Assembly: GCA_964528575.1 (NCBI GenBank)
Contig: CAZGTQ010000011.1
Coordinates: 1-23,637, forward strand
Direction of reading: 5' to 3'
Origin: CAZGTQ01 sp964528575
GTDB lineage: Bacteria > Planctomycetota > UBA1135 > GCA-002686595
DNA: 23,637 nucleotides
Positions 8,231 through 15,333 of the stretch are shown here, one piece after another. A program made the translations under genes and the position numbers. The stretch's first letter is position 1; each line of letters begins with the position of its first letter. The notes under the pieces are model-generated. The model made no database searches. It saw nothing but the letters and a program-made list of their open reading frames with translations, and was not told where the DNA came from.

Positions 8231-9715
8231 ATGTCGCACCTCCCCACGAGCCTCCTCCGACGCGTCGCGCGAGGCGTCGGGCTCGCGCGCGCCGTCGTGC
8301 TGGCGAGCGCGTGCGGGAGCGATCCGCCGAACGTCGTGCTGATCAGCATCGACACGTTGCGGGCGGACCACATGTCGATGTACGGGTACGAGCGGGAGAC
8401 GACGCCGCGCATCGACGAGTGGGCCGAGGGCGGGACGGTGTTCGAGCGGGCGTGGGCGGCGAGCTCGTGGACGATGCCGTCGATGGCGATGCTCGTGACC
8501 GGGCAGGTGCGCATCGACAACTCGGGGCGCATCGGCGAGAGCCAGGCGACGCTGGCCCAGGCGCTGCGGGCGCGCGGGTACGCGACCGCGGCGGTCGTCG
8601 CCAACCCGCTGCTCACGGCAGGCCGGCCCAGCCCCGACGATCCCGCCCTGGTGGTCGGCAACCGGTTCGACGCGGGGTTCGACAGCTACGAGCTGTACGA
8701 CCCGCGAACCGGACGGCGCGGGCCCAACGCGTGGGCGGCCGACGAGGTGAGCGAGCGGGGCCTGCGCTGGCTCGCCGCGAACGACGACGAGCCGTTCTTC
8801 CTGTTCCTGCACTACTTCGATCCGCACCACCCGTACCGGCCCGACGGCGGCCCGCGCTTCGAGGCGTGGTCGAGCGACGGGCGGCGCGAGCGCTTCCGCT
8901 CCGCCGTCGCGCCCGAGCACCGCGAGACGTTCGACGACGAGGTGTACGCGGGCATCGAGCGCCACATCGCGCTCTACGACAGCGAGGTGCTGCAGACCGA
9001 CCGCGCGGTCGGGCGGGTGCTCGCGTACCTGGAGAGCGAGGGGCTGGCCGAGAACACCCTCGTCGTGCTGACCGCCGACCACGGCGAGGGGCTCTGGCAG
9101 CGCGCGGCGCAGGCCGGCGAGCCGTGGAAGGACGAGGCGTTCTACCCGGCCCTCTACTTCGAGCACGGCGTGATGCTGCACGAGGAGCAGGTGCGCGTGC
9201 CGCTCGCGTTGCGCGGTCCGGGCGTGCCCGCCGGAGAGCGCGTCGAGGCGCCCGCTTCCCTGCTCGACGTCGTGCCGACGGTGCTCGCGCGCGTCGACGT
9301 CGCGACGACGGGCGTGCTCCACGGGCTCGACCTGTTCGGACCCGGGCACGCCGAGCGCCGCGAGGTCTTCTCGATCTGCTCGCGCGCGACGACGCTGACC
9401 GTCGACGGGCGCTGGCGGCTGCACGAGCCGCGCGCGTACCGCGTCGAGCAATTCGGCGCGGCGCCGGAGCTGTACGACCTCGAGCGCGACCCCGGGGAGA
9501 CGGCGCCGCTCGACGATCCGGCGCGCATCGAGAGCATGCGCAAGATCGTCGCCGGCTGGCGCGAGCGACACGCGAGCACCGCGCCCGTCGCGGGCTCGCT
9601 GGACGCCGAGGAGCGCGCGCTGCTCGACGCGCTCGGCTACACCGGCGGGGAGGCCGATCTCGAGCCGCCGGCGGCCGAGGGAGCGGCCGAGGGAGCGAGC
9701 GGCGCGGGAGGCTGA
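8231..9715 (+). CDS. Sulfatase-superfamily hydrolase with Thr at the nucleophile position
   Basis: The 494-aa protein belongs to the alkaline phosphatase/sulfatase superfamily. It has the N-terminal metal site LISIDTLRADH (D41), the active-site segment SSWTMPSMAMLVTG, the second metal site TADHGEG (D283, H284) and H312 in the FEHGVMLHEE segment. True sulfatases need Cys or Ser in C/S-x-P-S-R to form formylglycine. Here that position is Thr81 and the Arg is Met85, so it is unlikely to be a classical sulfatase. Thr nucleophiles are found in phosphoglycerol-transferase and phosphodiesterase relatives. The ATG at 8231 gives an N-terminal hydrophobic segment ending in LASACGSD, which may be a lipoprotein signal although the lipobox is poor. 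It heads an operon: the next start is 4 nt after its stop. Confidence 0.8.
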   Translation: MSHLPTSLLRRVARGVGLARAVVLASACGSDPPNVVLISIDTLRADHMSMYGYERETTPRIDEWAEGGTVFERAWAASSWTMPSMAMLVTGQVRIDNSGRIGESQATLAQALRARGYATAAVVANPLLTAGRPSPDDPALVVGNRFDAGFDSYELYDPRTGRRGPNAWAADEVSERGLRWLAANDDEPFFLFLHYFDPHHPYRPDGGPRFEAWSSDGRRERFRSAVAPEHRETFDDEVYAGIERHIALYDSEVLQTDRAVGRVLAYLESEGLAENTLVVLTADHGEGLWQRAAQAGEPWKDEAFYPALYFEHGVMLHEEQVRVPLALRGPGVPAGERVEAPASLLDVVPTVLARVDVATTGVLHGLDLFGPGHAERREVFSICSRATTLTVDGRWRLHEPRAYRVEQFGAAPELYDLERDPGETAPLDDPARIESMRKIVAGWRERHASTAPVAGSLDAEERALLDALGYTGGEADLEPPAAEGAAEGASGAGG

Positions 9716-9719
9716 CGCT

Positions 9720-10604
9720 GTGGGCGAGCGAGCGGTGCACGCTGCGATGCTGCGGCAACCGCCGCGTCGTTTCGGGCGCTGGCGCCTGGGCCTGTGTCGC
9801 GCGCTCGAGGCGGGCGCGGCGCGTCTCGGCGGGCGCGCGCTCTACCGCCGGAGCGCGCTCGCGCCGGGCCGCTTCGACGTGCGGCGCGAGGTCGTCCGCG
9901 TGCCCGGACTGCCGCGCGGGCTCGAGGGCTTTCGCATCGCGCACCTGTCCGACCTGCACGCGGGTCCGTTCCTGGGCGCGGGTGACTTGGGCGCGGTCGT
10001 CGAAGCGGTGAACGACGCGCGCCCCGACCTGTGCGCGATCACCGGCGACTTCATCACGCGCGACTGGCGCGAGGCGCTCGCTCTCGCGGACGATCTCGGC
10101 GCGCTGCGCGCGGAGCACGGGACGCTCGCCGTCTTCGGCAACCACGACTACCACGGGCGCGAGGAGGGGCGCATCGCGACCGCGCTCGGCGAGCGCGGCG
10201 TGCGCTTCCTGCGCAACGAGTGCGTGCGCATCGAGCGCGCGGGCGGCGCGCTCGCCGTCGTCGGGCTCGAGGACGTCGAGGAAGGGCGCGTCGTCGACGT
10301 CGAGGGGGCACGGCGCGCGCTCCAGCCGGGCGACGTGGAGCTCGTGCTGTGCCACGGGCCCGCGGCGGCCGAGGCGCTCGCACGGCCCGGCTGCGCGGCG
10401 ATCCTCGCGGGGCACACGCACGGCGGCCAGGTCGCGCTCCCGCTGCTGAGGCGACTGGGGCCGCGTCATCCGGGCGATCGCATCGAGCTCGGCGGGACCG
10501 CGCTGATCGTGAGCCGCGGGCTCGGTGCGCTCGTGCTGCCGCTGCGCGTGCGCGCCCGCGCCGAGGTCGTGCTCGTCGAGCTGGAGGGCGAAGGTGCACG
10601 GTAG
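9720..10604 (+). CDS. Calcineurin-like metallophosphoesterase, YkuE/LpxG-like
   Basis: The 294-aa enzyme has all five motifs of the family: D78-L-H80 (HLSDLHAG), D110 (ITGDFI), N141-H142-D143 (GNHDY), the histidine in LCHGP, and H232-T-H234 (AGHTHGGQ). These bind two metal ions used for phosphoester hydrolysis. The closest recognisable group is the YkuE/YaeI type, which includes the UDP-2,3-diacylglucosamine hydrolase LpxG, so a role in envelope lipid metabolism is possible. The GTG start at 9720 is supported by GGGAGG 8 nt upstream. It lies 4 nt after the sulfatase-like gene and overlaps the next gene by 11 nt, so the three are cotranscribed. A basic, partly amphipathic N-terminus of about 50 residues may contact the membrane; there is no clear TM segment. 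Confidence 0.85.
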   Translation: MGERAVHAAMLRQPPRRFGRWRLGLCRALEAGAARLGGRALYRRSALAPGRFDVRREVVRVPGLPRGLEGFRIAHLSDLHAGPFLGAGDLGAVVEAVNDARPDLCAITGDFITRDWREALALADDLGALRAEHGTLAVFGNHDYHGREEGRIATALGERGVRFLRNECVRIERAGGALAVVGLEDVEEGRVVDVEGARRALQPGDVELVLCHGPAAAEALARPGCAAILAGHTHGGQVALPLLRRLGPRHPGDRIELGGTALIVSRGLGALVLPLRVRARAEVVLVELEGEGAR

Positions 10605-11466
10605 CCTCGCTCTGCGTTACGGGGTGTTGTACGTCGGCCGGCACGCCAAGACGGCGCGGGTCGGCGCGTTCGACCTCGACGGGCACCGGCTCGGTCGCGA
10701 GTTCACCTTCCGCGACGAGGCCGCCGGACGATCGGCCGCGGCCGGGCTCGCCGTCGACGACGACCGCCGTATCTGGATCGCGGACACGCCGGCGAACCGC
10801 GTGCGCTGCTTCAACCTGTTCGGCCGCGAGATCGGCGGCGTCGAGGGCGGGGGAGCGCGCGGCCCCGTCGGCGTCGCGGCGGTGGGCGGGAGCGACGGCC
10901 TGCGCCTGTACGTCGCGGCGCGTGGCCGCGTCGGGCACGCGGTGCGGGTGTTCGACGAGCGCGGAGCGGAGATCGGCGCGCTGCGCTCGCTCGGCTCGCC
11001 CGGACGCGGCTTCGAGCGCGTGACCGCGATCGCTCGCCGCGGCACGCGCGTGTGGGTCGCCGAGGGCGGCGCGCGCCGCGTGCAGGTCTTCCGCGACGAC
11101 GAGTTCCTGTTCGCGTTCGAGCTCGCGACGCCGCGCGGCGCGGTCGCCGCGGAGCCGCGCGGCATCGCTCCGCTCGCGGACGGCCGCGTCGTGGTCGCCG
11201 AGGCGGGCGCCGACGGCACCGGACGTGCGGGCAGCGCGCTGCGCGTGTACTCGGCGAGCGGCGCGCTCGAGCAGACGCTCGCCGAGCACGGCACGGGGGA
11301 GGGCGCCGTCCAGGAGCCGATCGACGTCGTCGCCGACGCCGACGCGCCGCCCGAGGAGGACGAGTCGGAGACGCGCGTCGCGGTGCTCGACCGCGACGGG
11401 GAGCGCGTGCAGGTGTTCACGCTCGCGGGCCGTTGCTACGGGACCTTCGGCGACTGGGAGGAGTAG
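10594..11466 (+). CDS. NHL-repeat beta-propeller protein, cytoplasmic
   Basis: The 290-aa protein consists of repeated NHL-type blades: GLAVDDDRRIWIADT, GVAAVGGSDGLRLYVAA, AIARRGTRVWVAEGG, GIAPLADGRVVVAEAG, and a last blade ending RVQVFTLAGRCYGTFGDW. With the N-terminal strand it would make a five- to six-bladed propeller. There is no signal peptide. The start is the GTG at 10594, preceded by GGAGGG with 5-nt spacing and overlapping the phosphoesterase stop by 11 nt, which implies translational coupling. An acidic insert (PPEEDESE) interrupts the last blade. The function is unknown; propellers of this type usually bind proteins or ligands, and operon context suggests a link with the phosphoesterase. 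Confidence 0.75.
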   Translation: MHGSLALRYGVLYVGRHAKTARVGAFDLDGHRLGREFTFRDEAAGRSAAAGLAVDDDRRIWIADTPANRVRCFNLFGREIGGVEGGGARGPVGVAAVGGSDGLRLYVAARGRVGHAVRVFDERGAEIGALRSLGSPGRGFERVTAIARRGTRVWVAEGGARRVQVFRDDEFLFAFELATPRGAVAAEPRGIAPLADGRVVVAEAGADGTGRAGSALRVYSASGALEQTLAEHGTGEGAVQEPIDVVADADAPPEEDESETRVAVLDRDGERVQVFTLAGRCYGTFGDWEE

Positions 11467-11520
11467 GGCGCAGCAGCGAGCGCGCCACGCCGCCGGCCGC
11501 GGTCCGAGCGGTCACCGGGA

Positions 11521-11653
11521 GACGCGGCGCGCATGGCTGCGGCGCATGGACGCGGCGCGCATGGACGCGGCGCGCATGGACGCGGCGCGCATGGACGCGG
11601 CGCGCATGGACGCGGCGCGCGTGGACGCGGCGCGCATGGACGCGGCGCGCATG
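11521..11653. repeat. 15-bp tandem repeat, nine units
   Basis: The unit GACGCGGCGCGCATG is repeated head to tail. Units lie at 11521-11535, then a 13-bp variant at 11536-11548, then seven exact-length units from 11549 to 11653. One unit (11609-11623) has GTG in place of ATG. Near-perfect identity points to recent expansion. One frame reads MDAAR repeats, but flanking sequence in that frame is not protein-like. Confidence 0.95.
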
Positions 11654-11679
11654 GCTGCCGAGGAGGCGCTCCTGCGCCC

Positions 11680-11939
11680 CCGGGCCCGCCCGCCCACGTG
11701 GGAGACTCGGCTGCCGCCGCAAGGGTGGCGCTCCCTGTCCGTAAGTCCTCCGTCGCGAGCCGGGGGCCGCGTCCTGCGGGGGCTCGAGCTGGGCGGCTGC
11801 CCCCCGAGCGCGGCGCAGCGGGGGGGCGACGTGCTCCAACTCGCGGGACCGAGGTTCCGGCTCGCAGCGAAGGAAATCGCGCGCGGTGCGCCACCGCCGC
11901 GGGGTCGCTCGAGTCTCCCACGTGGGCGGGCGGGCCCGG
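11680..11939. repeat. ~260-bp imperfect palindrome with perfect 30-bp arms
   Basis: Positions 11680-11709 and 11910-11939 are perfect reverse complements over 30 nt; the arm core is GCCCACGTGGGAGACTCG. Complementarity continues inward: TGGCGC in both arms, then a segment ending GCGAGCCGG in both, with a 1-nt length difference, so the whole element folds as one imperfect hairpin around about 11810. It could be a MITE-like element or two inverted copies of a ~130-bp repeat. No target-site duplication was recognised. Confidence 0.85.
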
Positions 11940-12004
11940 CAAGCCCGGGGAGCGCGTCGGGCAGCCGGCGCCAGAGCGCGCCGGACGTCCGGACCGCGGT
12001 CGCT

Positions 12005-12046
12005 GAGCTCGTCGCGTGGAGGGAGCTCGTCGCGTGGAGGGAGCTC
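12005..12046. repeat. 18-bp tandem duplication
   Basis: GAGCTCGTCGCGTGGAGG occurs at 12005-12022 and again at 12023-12040, followed by a partial third copy (GAGCTC). It is non-coding as far as can be judged. Confidence 0.9.
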
Positions 12047-12129
12047 CGCGGCGAGAGCGAGGAACAGGGGGGGAGCGCGAAAAGCCGGAGAAGAGGAAAC
12101 CGGCGCCGCTCCGAGTCAGTCCACCTGTC

Positions 12130-12168
12130 GGTCCGCACGGTCGGTCCGCACGCCCGGTCCGCACGGGG
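12130..12168. repeat. Three 13-bp repeats
   Basis: CGGTCCGCACG followed by two variable bases occurs three times in direct succession. It lies about 120 nt upstream of the hydrolase start and could be a set of protein-binding sites or another small tandem expansion. Confidence 0.75.
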
Positions 12169-12284
12169 GCGGGTGGGCCGCTCGGTCTGGTCGCAATCCG
12201 TCGGGCGGGGGCCTTTCGGCGGGGCGCGAGGTATCCTTGTCGGGCGCCCTCCTCGGGTGCCCCTGGGCGGTCCGAACAACGCCT

Positions 12285-13733
12285 GTGAGACGCCTCTTGC
12301 CGAAATCGCTCTTCCTCGCCGGGCTCGTCGTCGGGCTCGTGCTGGTGTTCGCGCCTGACGGGGCCGCGCAGATCACGGGCGGCAGTGGGCCTCCGCTCAG
12401 GCCGTCGACGCCGTTCCAGTGGGGGCCGGCGCAGTCCGACCTCGGGCCGGTCGTCGTACCGGCCGCGACGCCGTCACACGGATGGGTCCAGGTCGGCAGC
12501 CAGATGCAGTGGCGCATCGTGCCGCCGCAGGCGGGCGACCTGACGTTCGAGGTCTACCTCTACCCGCCTCACACCGGGCACCCGACCAAGCCCGAGCGGT
12601 TCCTGCTCCAGGTGCCGAAGGTGCCGCCGCGCGCGCTCGTCGTCGGCTTCCATCCGTACGGCGTGAGCGAGAAGAGCATCTTCCTGCACACGTCGCTGCC
12701 GCAGATCTGCGCCACGGAGGGTTGGATGCTGCTCGCGCCGGCGGGCATGTCCGACACGAACTTCGCGAACCTCGATTCGCAGACGGCGCTCGACAAGATC
12801 GCGGAGCTCGTCGCCTCCCTCTTCCCGTTCAACGAGAAGCGCGCGTACACCGTCGGGTTCTCGATGGGAGGGCTCAACGCGGTGAGCTACGCGATGCGGC
12901 ACCTCGATCCCGACGGGCCGCTGCGCATCGCCGGCGTCGTCTACCACACCGGGACGGCCGACCTGTTCTACGCGCACTCGCAAGCGACCGCGCCGGGCAA
13001 GGCGAAGATCGAGGCCGCGCTGGGCGGCACGCCGACGGCGGTGCCTTTCGAGTACGAGCGGATCAGCCCGTACGTGCTGCAGAACGGCGCCTCGAGCACG
13101 GCGGACCTGGAGCGATCGCCCCTGCGCTCGATCGAGAACCTGCCGTTCTACGTACACCTGAACCTGAACGATCCGAACGCCGATCTGATCGTGCAGGTGT
13201 TCAAGATGGTCAACCTGCTGACCACGCTGAACGCGAACTTCAAGACCGAGACGGTCCAGGCGGGCGGGATCCACAGTTGGTCGACGCTCGACATGCGCGA
13301 CGCGATGGATTGGGTGTCGCAGTACGACCTGCCGCCCGCGCCGCTCGATTTCGACCTGTTCGCCGACCGCCAGGCGCAGTACCACTACGTCGACGTCCTC
13401 GCGATGGACGCGCCGAACGATCACGGGCGCGTGCGCGTGCGCATCCAGGTCGCGAGCAACGCGTTCGCGCTGGAGGCGTCGCGCAACCTCGGCCGCGTCG
13501 CCTTCGAGACCCGCGCGATGGGCCTCGATCCCAGTCAGCCGCTCGCGATCATGCGCACCAGCGGCGACGGCACGTCGGACGAGCTCGTCCTGCGCGACTA
13601 CACCGCGGCCCCCGCGGTGGTGCTCGTCAACGGCGGACCGCCGCTGTCCTCCACCTGGGACGCGCTCACGGGCGAGCTGACGATCGTGCCGACCGCCGCC
13701 GGCGCGCTCGAGATCGTCCAGGTCTTCCCGTAG
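12285..13733 (+). CDS. Exported alpha/beta-hydrolase, esterase/depolymerase-like
   Basis: From the GTG at 12285 the protein is 482 aa. It starts with a typical signal peptide (MRRLLPKS, hydrophobic core, cleavage near GAAQ, residue 29). The mature N-terminal half is an alpha/beta-hydrolase with nucleophile elbow VGFSMGG (S193). A candidate acid is D296 (LNDPNAD) and a candidate base is H330 (GGIHSW). This resembles the PHB-depolymerase/feruloyl-esterase-like (Esterase_phd, LpqC) group of secreted esterases; the substrate is unknown. Residues from about 355 form a beta-rich C-terminal domain of about 130 aa that may bind a ligand or help secretion. The frame is open about 400 nt further upstream, but that part lies in the repeats and would bury the signal peptide, so it is rejected. 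Confidence 0.75.
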   Translation: MRRLLPKSLFLAGLVVGLVLVFAPDGAAQITGGSGPPLRPSTPFQWGPAQSDLGPVVVPAATPSHGWVQVGSQMQWRIVPPQAGDLTFEVYLYPPHTGHPTKPERFLLQVPKVPPRALVVGFHPYGVSEKSIFLHTSLPQICATEGWMLLAPAGMSDTNFANLDSQTALDKIAELVASLFPFNEKRAYTVGFSMGGLNAVSYAMRHLDPDGPLRIAGVVYHTGTADLFYAHSQATAPGKAKIEAALGGTPTAVPFEYERISPYVLQNGASSTADLERSPLRSIENLPFYVHLNLNDPNADLIVQVFKMVNLLTTLNANFKTETVQAGGIHSWSTLDMRDAMDWVSQYDLPPAPLDFDLFADRQAQYHYVDVLAMDAPNDHGRVRVRIQVASNAFALEASRNLGRVAFETRAMGLDPSQPLAIMRTSGDGTSDELVLRDYTAAPAVVLVNGGPPLSSTWDALTGELTIVPTAAGALEIVQVFP

Positions 13734-13742
13734 ACGGCTCGC

Positions 13743-13759
13743 GCCGACGTCGCGTCGGC
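13743..13759 (+). terminator. Stem-loop 9 nt after the hydrolase stop
   Basis: GCCGACG-TCG-CGTCGGC is a perfect 7-bp stem with a 3-nt loop. It lies right behind the stop codon at 13733 and is followed by a mildly T-containing stretch (GTCTTCGCCTT), so it is a weak terminator candidate. Confidence 0.4.
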
Positions 13760-13813
13760 CGCCCGTCTTCGCCTTGCCGCCGAAGCGCGAGCGTCCAGCG
13801 CAAAGCGCGAGCG

Positions 13814-13852
13814 TTAAATTAAACGGGCCGACGATCCGAGGATCGCCGGCCC
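13814..13852 (-). terminator. Candidate rho-independent terminator for minus-strand transcripts
   Basis: Read on the minus strand, a 13-position stem (two 6-bp helices around one mismatch, 13852 to 13825) is followed directly by GTTTAATTTAA (13824-13814). This AT tract is striking in such GC-rich DNA. It would end transcripts from the right, such as that of the small gene at 14102-14533. Confidence 0.5.
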
Positions 13853-13980
13853 GGGGGAGAGAGGAGGCTCTGAGGCGCGGCGGAGCTCGCATTCCGCCAT
13901 GAGTGCGCCTCGGAGAAGGCCGATGACCCTTGCCGACCATCGGCCCGAAGGGAGAGAGGAGGCAAAGATCGGGCTTCCCG

Positions 13981-14013
13981 GGTGTCGCCACTGCTCGCAG
14001 AAGCAGCGACACC
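13981..14013. other. Strong stem-loop in the unassigned region
   Basis: GGTGTCGC (13981-13988) pairs with GCGACACC (14006-14013), and an inner TGCT/AGCA pair closes a 6-nt loop after a 3-nt bulge. It suggests a structured transcript or a protein-binding site. Confidence 0.5.
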
Positions 14014-14101
14014 TCCCGGTCCCGCCCGGAAGCAGGACCCCGAAGGATCGTTGCTTCCGCGCTGATTTTAGGCCCCTCGGGGACGCGCACCACTCCAAAG
14101 A

Positions 14102-14533
14102 TCAAAAACCGGGAAAAGAAGGACCCCCTGTGGCACGCCGATTTTCCCCGATATGGGATGGAAACGGGGGTGGCACGGCAGCGAGCAGGGCGAGCAACGC
14201 TTCGGCCAGATCGAGCGTTTCCTCGTCCCCTGGCGCGAGCCCGCCGAGCGCGAGCGCCACGTCGCCGTAGCGCACCGTCGCCTGATCCCCGCGGGGCTCG
14301 AACGCGAGCTCTGCCGCGAGCCGCGCCGCGATGCGCCCCGGGGCCGGCAGCTCGCAGGTTGCGCCGCGCGCCGCCACGGGGCGCCAGCCTCCTCCGTGCG
14401 CTCGGCGCCACAGCGCGGCCGCCGAAGCGTGGCCGCCGTCGACGAGCGCGTCGAGCAGCGGCGCGCCCGCGTCGTCGGGAGCGGCGAGCGCGTCTGCGAA
14501 GCGCTCGATCGAGCGACGGGTGGCGCCATCCAT
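14102..14533 (-). CDS. Small hypothetical protein
   Basis: A 143-aa reading frame starts at the ATG at 14533 with AGGGAG just upstream. It begins MDGATRRSIERFADAL and contains a helical region with LLDALVDGGHASAAALWRRA, then beta-like segments (ATVRYGDVALALGG) and an acidic, leucine-rich helix near residue 110. It has no signal peptide, membrane segment or recognised motif. The last ~25 residues come from less GC-rich DNA and look less natural, so the real end may have drifted or been altered. It diverges from the cupin gene, with 51 nt between the starts, and may share its regulation. Homology to a known family was not recognised. Confidence 0.5.
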   Translation of the reverse strand: MDGATRRSIERFADALAAPDDAGAPLLDALVDGGHASAAALWRRAHGGGWRPVAARGATCELPAPGRIAARLAAELAFEPRGDQATVRYGDVALALGGLAPGDEETLDLAEALLALLAAVPPPFPSHIGENRRATGGPSFPGF

Positions 14534-14570
14534 GCGCTCCCTATCGGCTCGCCGGCGCCCGCGCCTCGCG

Positions 14571-14584
14571 TATCCTCGGCCGCT
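14571..14584 (+). promoter_or_regulatory. Candidate -10 box of the cupin gene, near-leaderless
   Basis: TATCCT at 14571-14576 lies only 8 nt before the ATG at 14585. If used, transcription would start within 1-3 nt of the start codon and the mRNA would be leaderless or nearly so. No clear -35 hexamer is seen and there is no Shine-Dalgarno, which fits that reading. Confidence 0.3.
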
Positions 14585-14974
14585 ATGCGGATCGGCGGAC
14601 TCGAGCTCGACGTGTGCGCGGACGGCGTCGCATGGAAGGAGACGCGGGAGCGCGGCGTGCGCTGGCTCCCGCTCGGCCCGCGCGGCGCCGACGGCGACGA
14701 CGTCGCGGCGCTGATCGAGATGGCCCCGGGCTGCTCGTACCCCGCGCACCGCCACCGCGGCGCCGAGGACGTGCTCGTGCTCGCCGGCGGTTACCGCGAC
14801 GAGCGCGGCGAGCACGTCGCGGGCACCTACCTGCGCTACGAGCCCGGCAGCGCGCACCACCCCGTCGCGCTCGGTGACCCGAACCGTCCCGTCGGTCCCG
14901 CGAACCCGGCGTGCGTGCTCTACGCCGTCGCGCGCGCGGGCGTCGAGTTGCTCGACTGCGACGACGGGAGCTGA
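14585..14974 (+). CDS. Cupin-domain protein, ChrR-like
   Basis: This 129-aa protein is a single small beta-barrel cupin. The first cupin motif is PAHRHRGAEDVLVLAGGY, giving H-x-H-x3-E metal ligands at about residues 56-62. The second histidine motif is GSAHHPV near residue 97. The pattern fits the metal-binding cupin found at the C-terminus of the anti-sigma factor ChrR and in stand-alone relatives. Those bind zinc or a similar metal and often respond to singlet oxygen or organic peroxides. Here no zinc-finger domain precedes it, so a direct anti-sigma role is not supported. It is divergent from a small hypothetical gene; no sigma factor is nearby. The exact function is unknown. Confidence 0.75.
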   Translation: MRIGGLELDVCADGVAWKETRERGVRWLPLGPRGADGDDVAALIEMAPGCSYPAHRHRGAEDVLVLAGGYRDERGEHVAGTYLRYEPGSAHHPVALGDPNRPVGPANPACVLYAVARAGVELLDCDDGS

Positions 14975-15215
14975 CGCGCATCACGCGGGCGCAGCGAGGC
15001 CGCGCCGCACCCCCGAGCGCGTCGACTCGCCGCCCGGCGCGGCGGCGCGCGCTCGAAAATGGCTCACGCGGAACGCCACCGCGGCGACGCCGGTCGAGTC
15101 ACCCCCGGGCGGGCGGGCCAGCCGTCGATCGAGTCCGTTCCGACGGAGCCGCCGCGAGCTAACGCGGGCGAAGGACCTCTGCGCCGCATCGCGGACGGAT
15201 GGCCCCGGCACGCCA

Positions 15216-15287
15216 GAACGCGAGCGCAAACACGAGCGCGAGCGCAAACGCGAACGCGAACACGAACGCGAACGCAAACGCGAACAC
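15216..15287. repeat. Hexamer tandem repeat, twelve units
   Basis: Twelve consecutive hexamers follow the consensus RARCRC, most often GAACGC or AAACGC with GAGCGC and GAACAC variants. One frame would read alternating Asn-Ala. No gene-like flanks exist, so this is treated as a non-coding microsatellite. Confidence 0.9.
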
Positions 15288-15310
15288 GACCCTGCGGCGC
15301 GCCCTCCGTC

Positions 15311-15326
15311 GCGGGAGCGCTCCCGC
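15311..15326. terminator. Perfect 16-bp palindrome after the molybdoenzyme operon
   Basis: GCGGGAGCGCTCCCGC starts 7 nt past the stop codon of the minus-strand molybdoenzyme gene. As RNA it would form a 6-bp stem with a 4-nt loop. There is no U-tract, so its role as a terminator is uncertain. Confidence 0.35.
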
Positions 15327-15333
15327 TACCGCG

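Larger units (their letters stand above)
11467..12284. other. Gene-free, repeat-rich intergenic region (818 nt)
   Basis: No frame here looks like a conserved protein. Frames that stay open (for example through 11225-12358) owe this to GC bias and the tandem repeats. The region holds a 15-bp tandem repeat (11521-11653), a ~260-bp palindrome (11680-11939), an 18-bp duplication (12005-12046) and a 13-bp triplication (about 12130-12168). A TATCCT at 12232-12237 could be the -10 box of the downstream hydrolase gene. Confidence 0.6.
13734..14101. other. Structured, lower-GC intergenic region (368 nt)
   Basis: No convincing protein is seen on either strand. The part from 13815 to 14160 is clearly less GC-rich than its surroundings. 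It contains several stem-loops (13743-13759, 13825-13852, 13932-13944, 13981-14013). A purine-rich direct repeat, GGGAGAGAGGAGGC, occurs at about 13856-13869 and 13950-13963, each time just after a hairpin. AAGCGCGAGCGT is also duplicated at about 13782 and 13804. It could be a 3' untranslated region of the minus-strand gene at 14102-14533, a structured RNA, or remnant foreign DNA. Confidence 0.5.
14975..15333. other. Gene-free region with hexamer microsatellite (359 nt)
   Basis: This is the gap between the convergent cupin and molybdoenzyme genes. Reading frames here are short or of very low complexity. It contains the hexamer repeat at 15216-15287 and a perfect 16-bp palindrome at 15311-15326. 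Confidence 0.5.

Noticed and set aside
11521..11653. CRISPR array
   Set aside because: The 15-bp units are directly adjacent with no spacers and there are no cas genes.
11225..12358. Long frame with MDAAR repeats as a repeat protein
   Set aside because: The frame overlaps the NHL gene out of frame, and its non-repeat parts have no protein-like composition. The tandem repeat and GC bias explain its openness.
13814..14098. 94-aa minus-strand frame in the structured region
   Set aside because: It has no Shine-Dalgarno, is odd in composition and runs through several hairpins, including the likely terminator.
15216..15287. CRISPR array or origin iterons
   Set aside because: The repeat unit is six bases without spacers, and no replication gene or DnaA-box-like motif is nearby.
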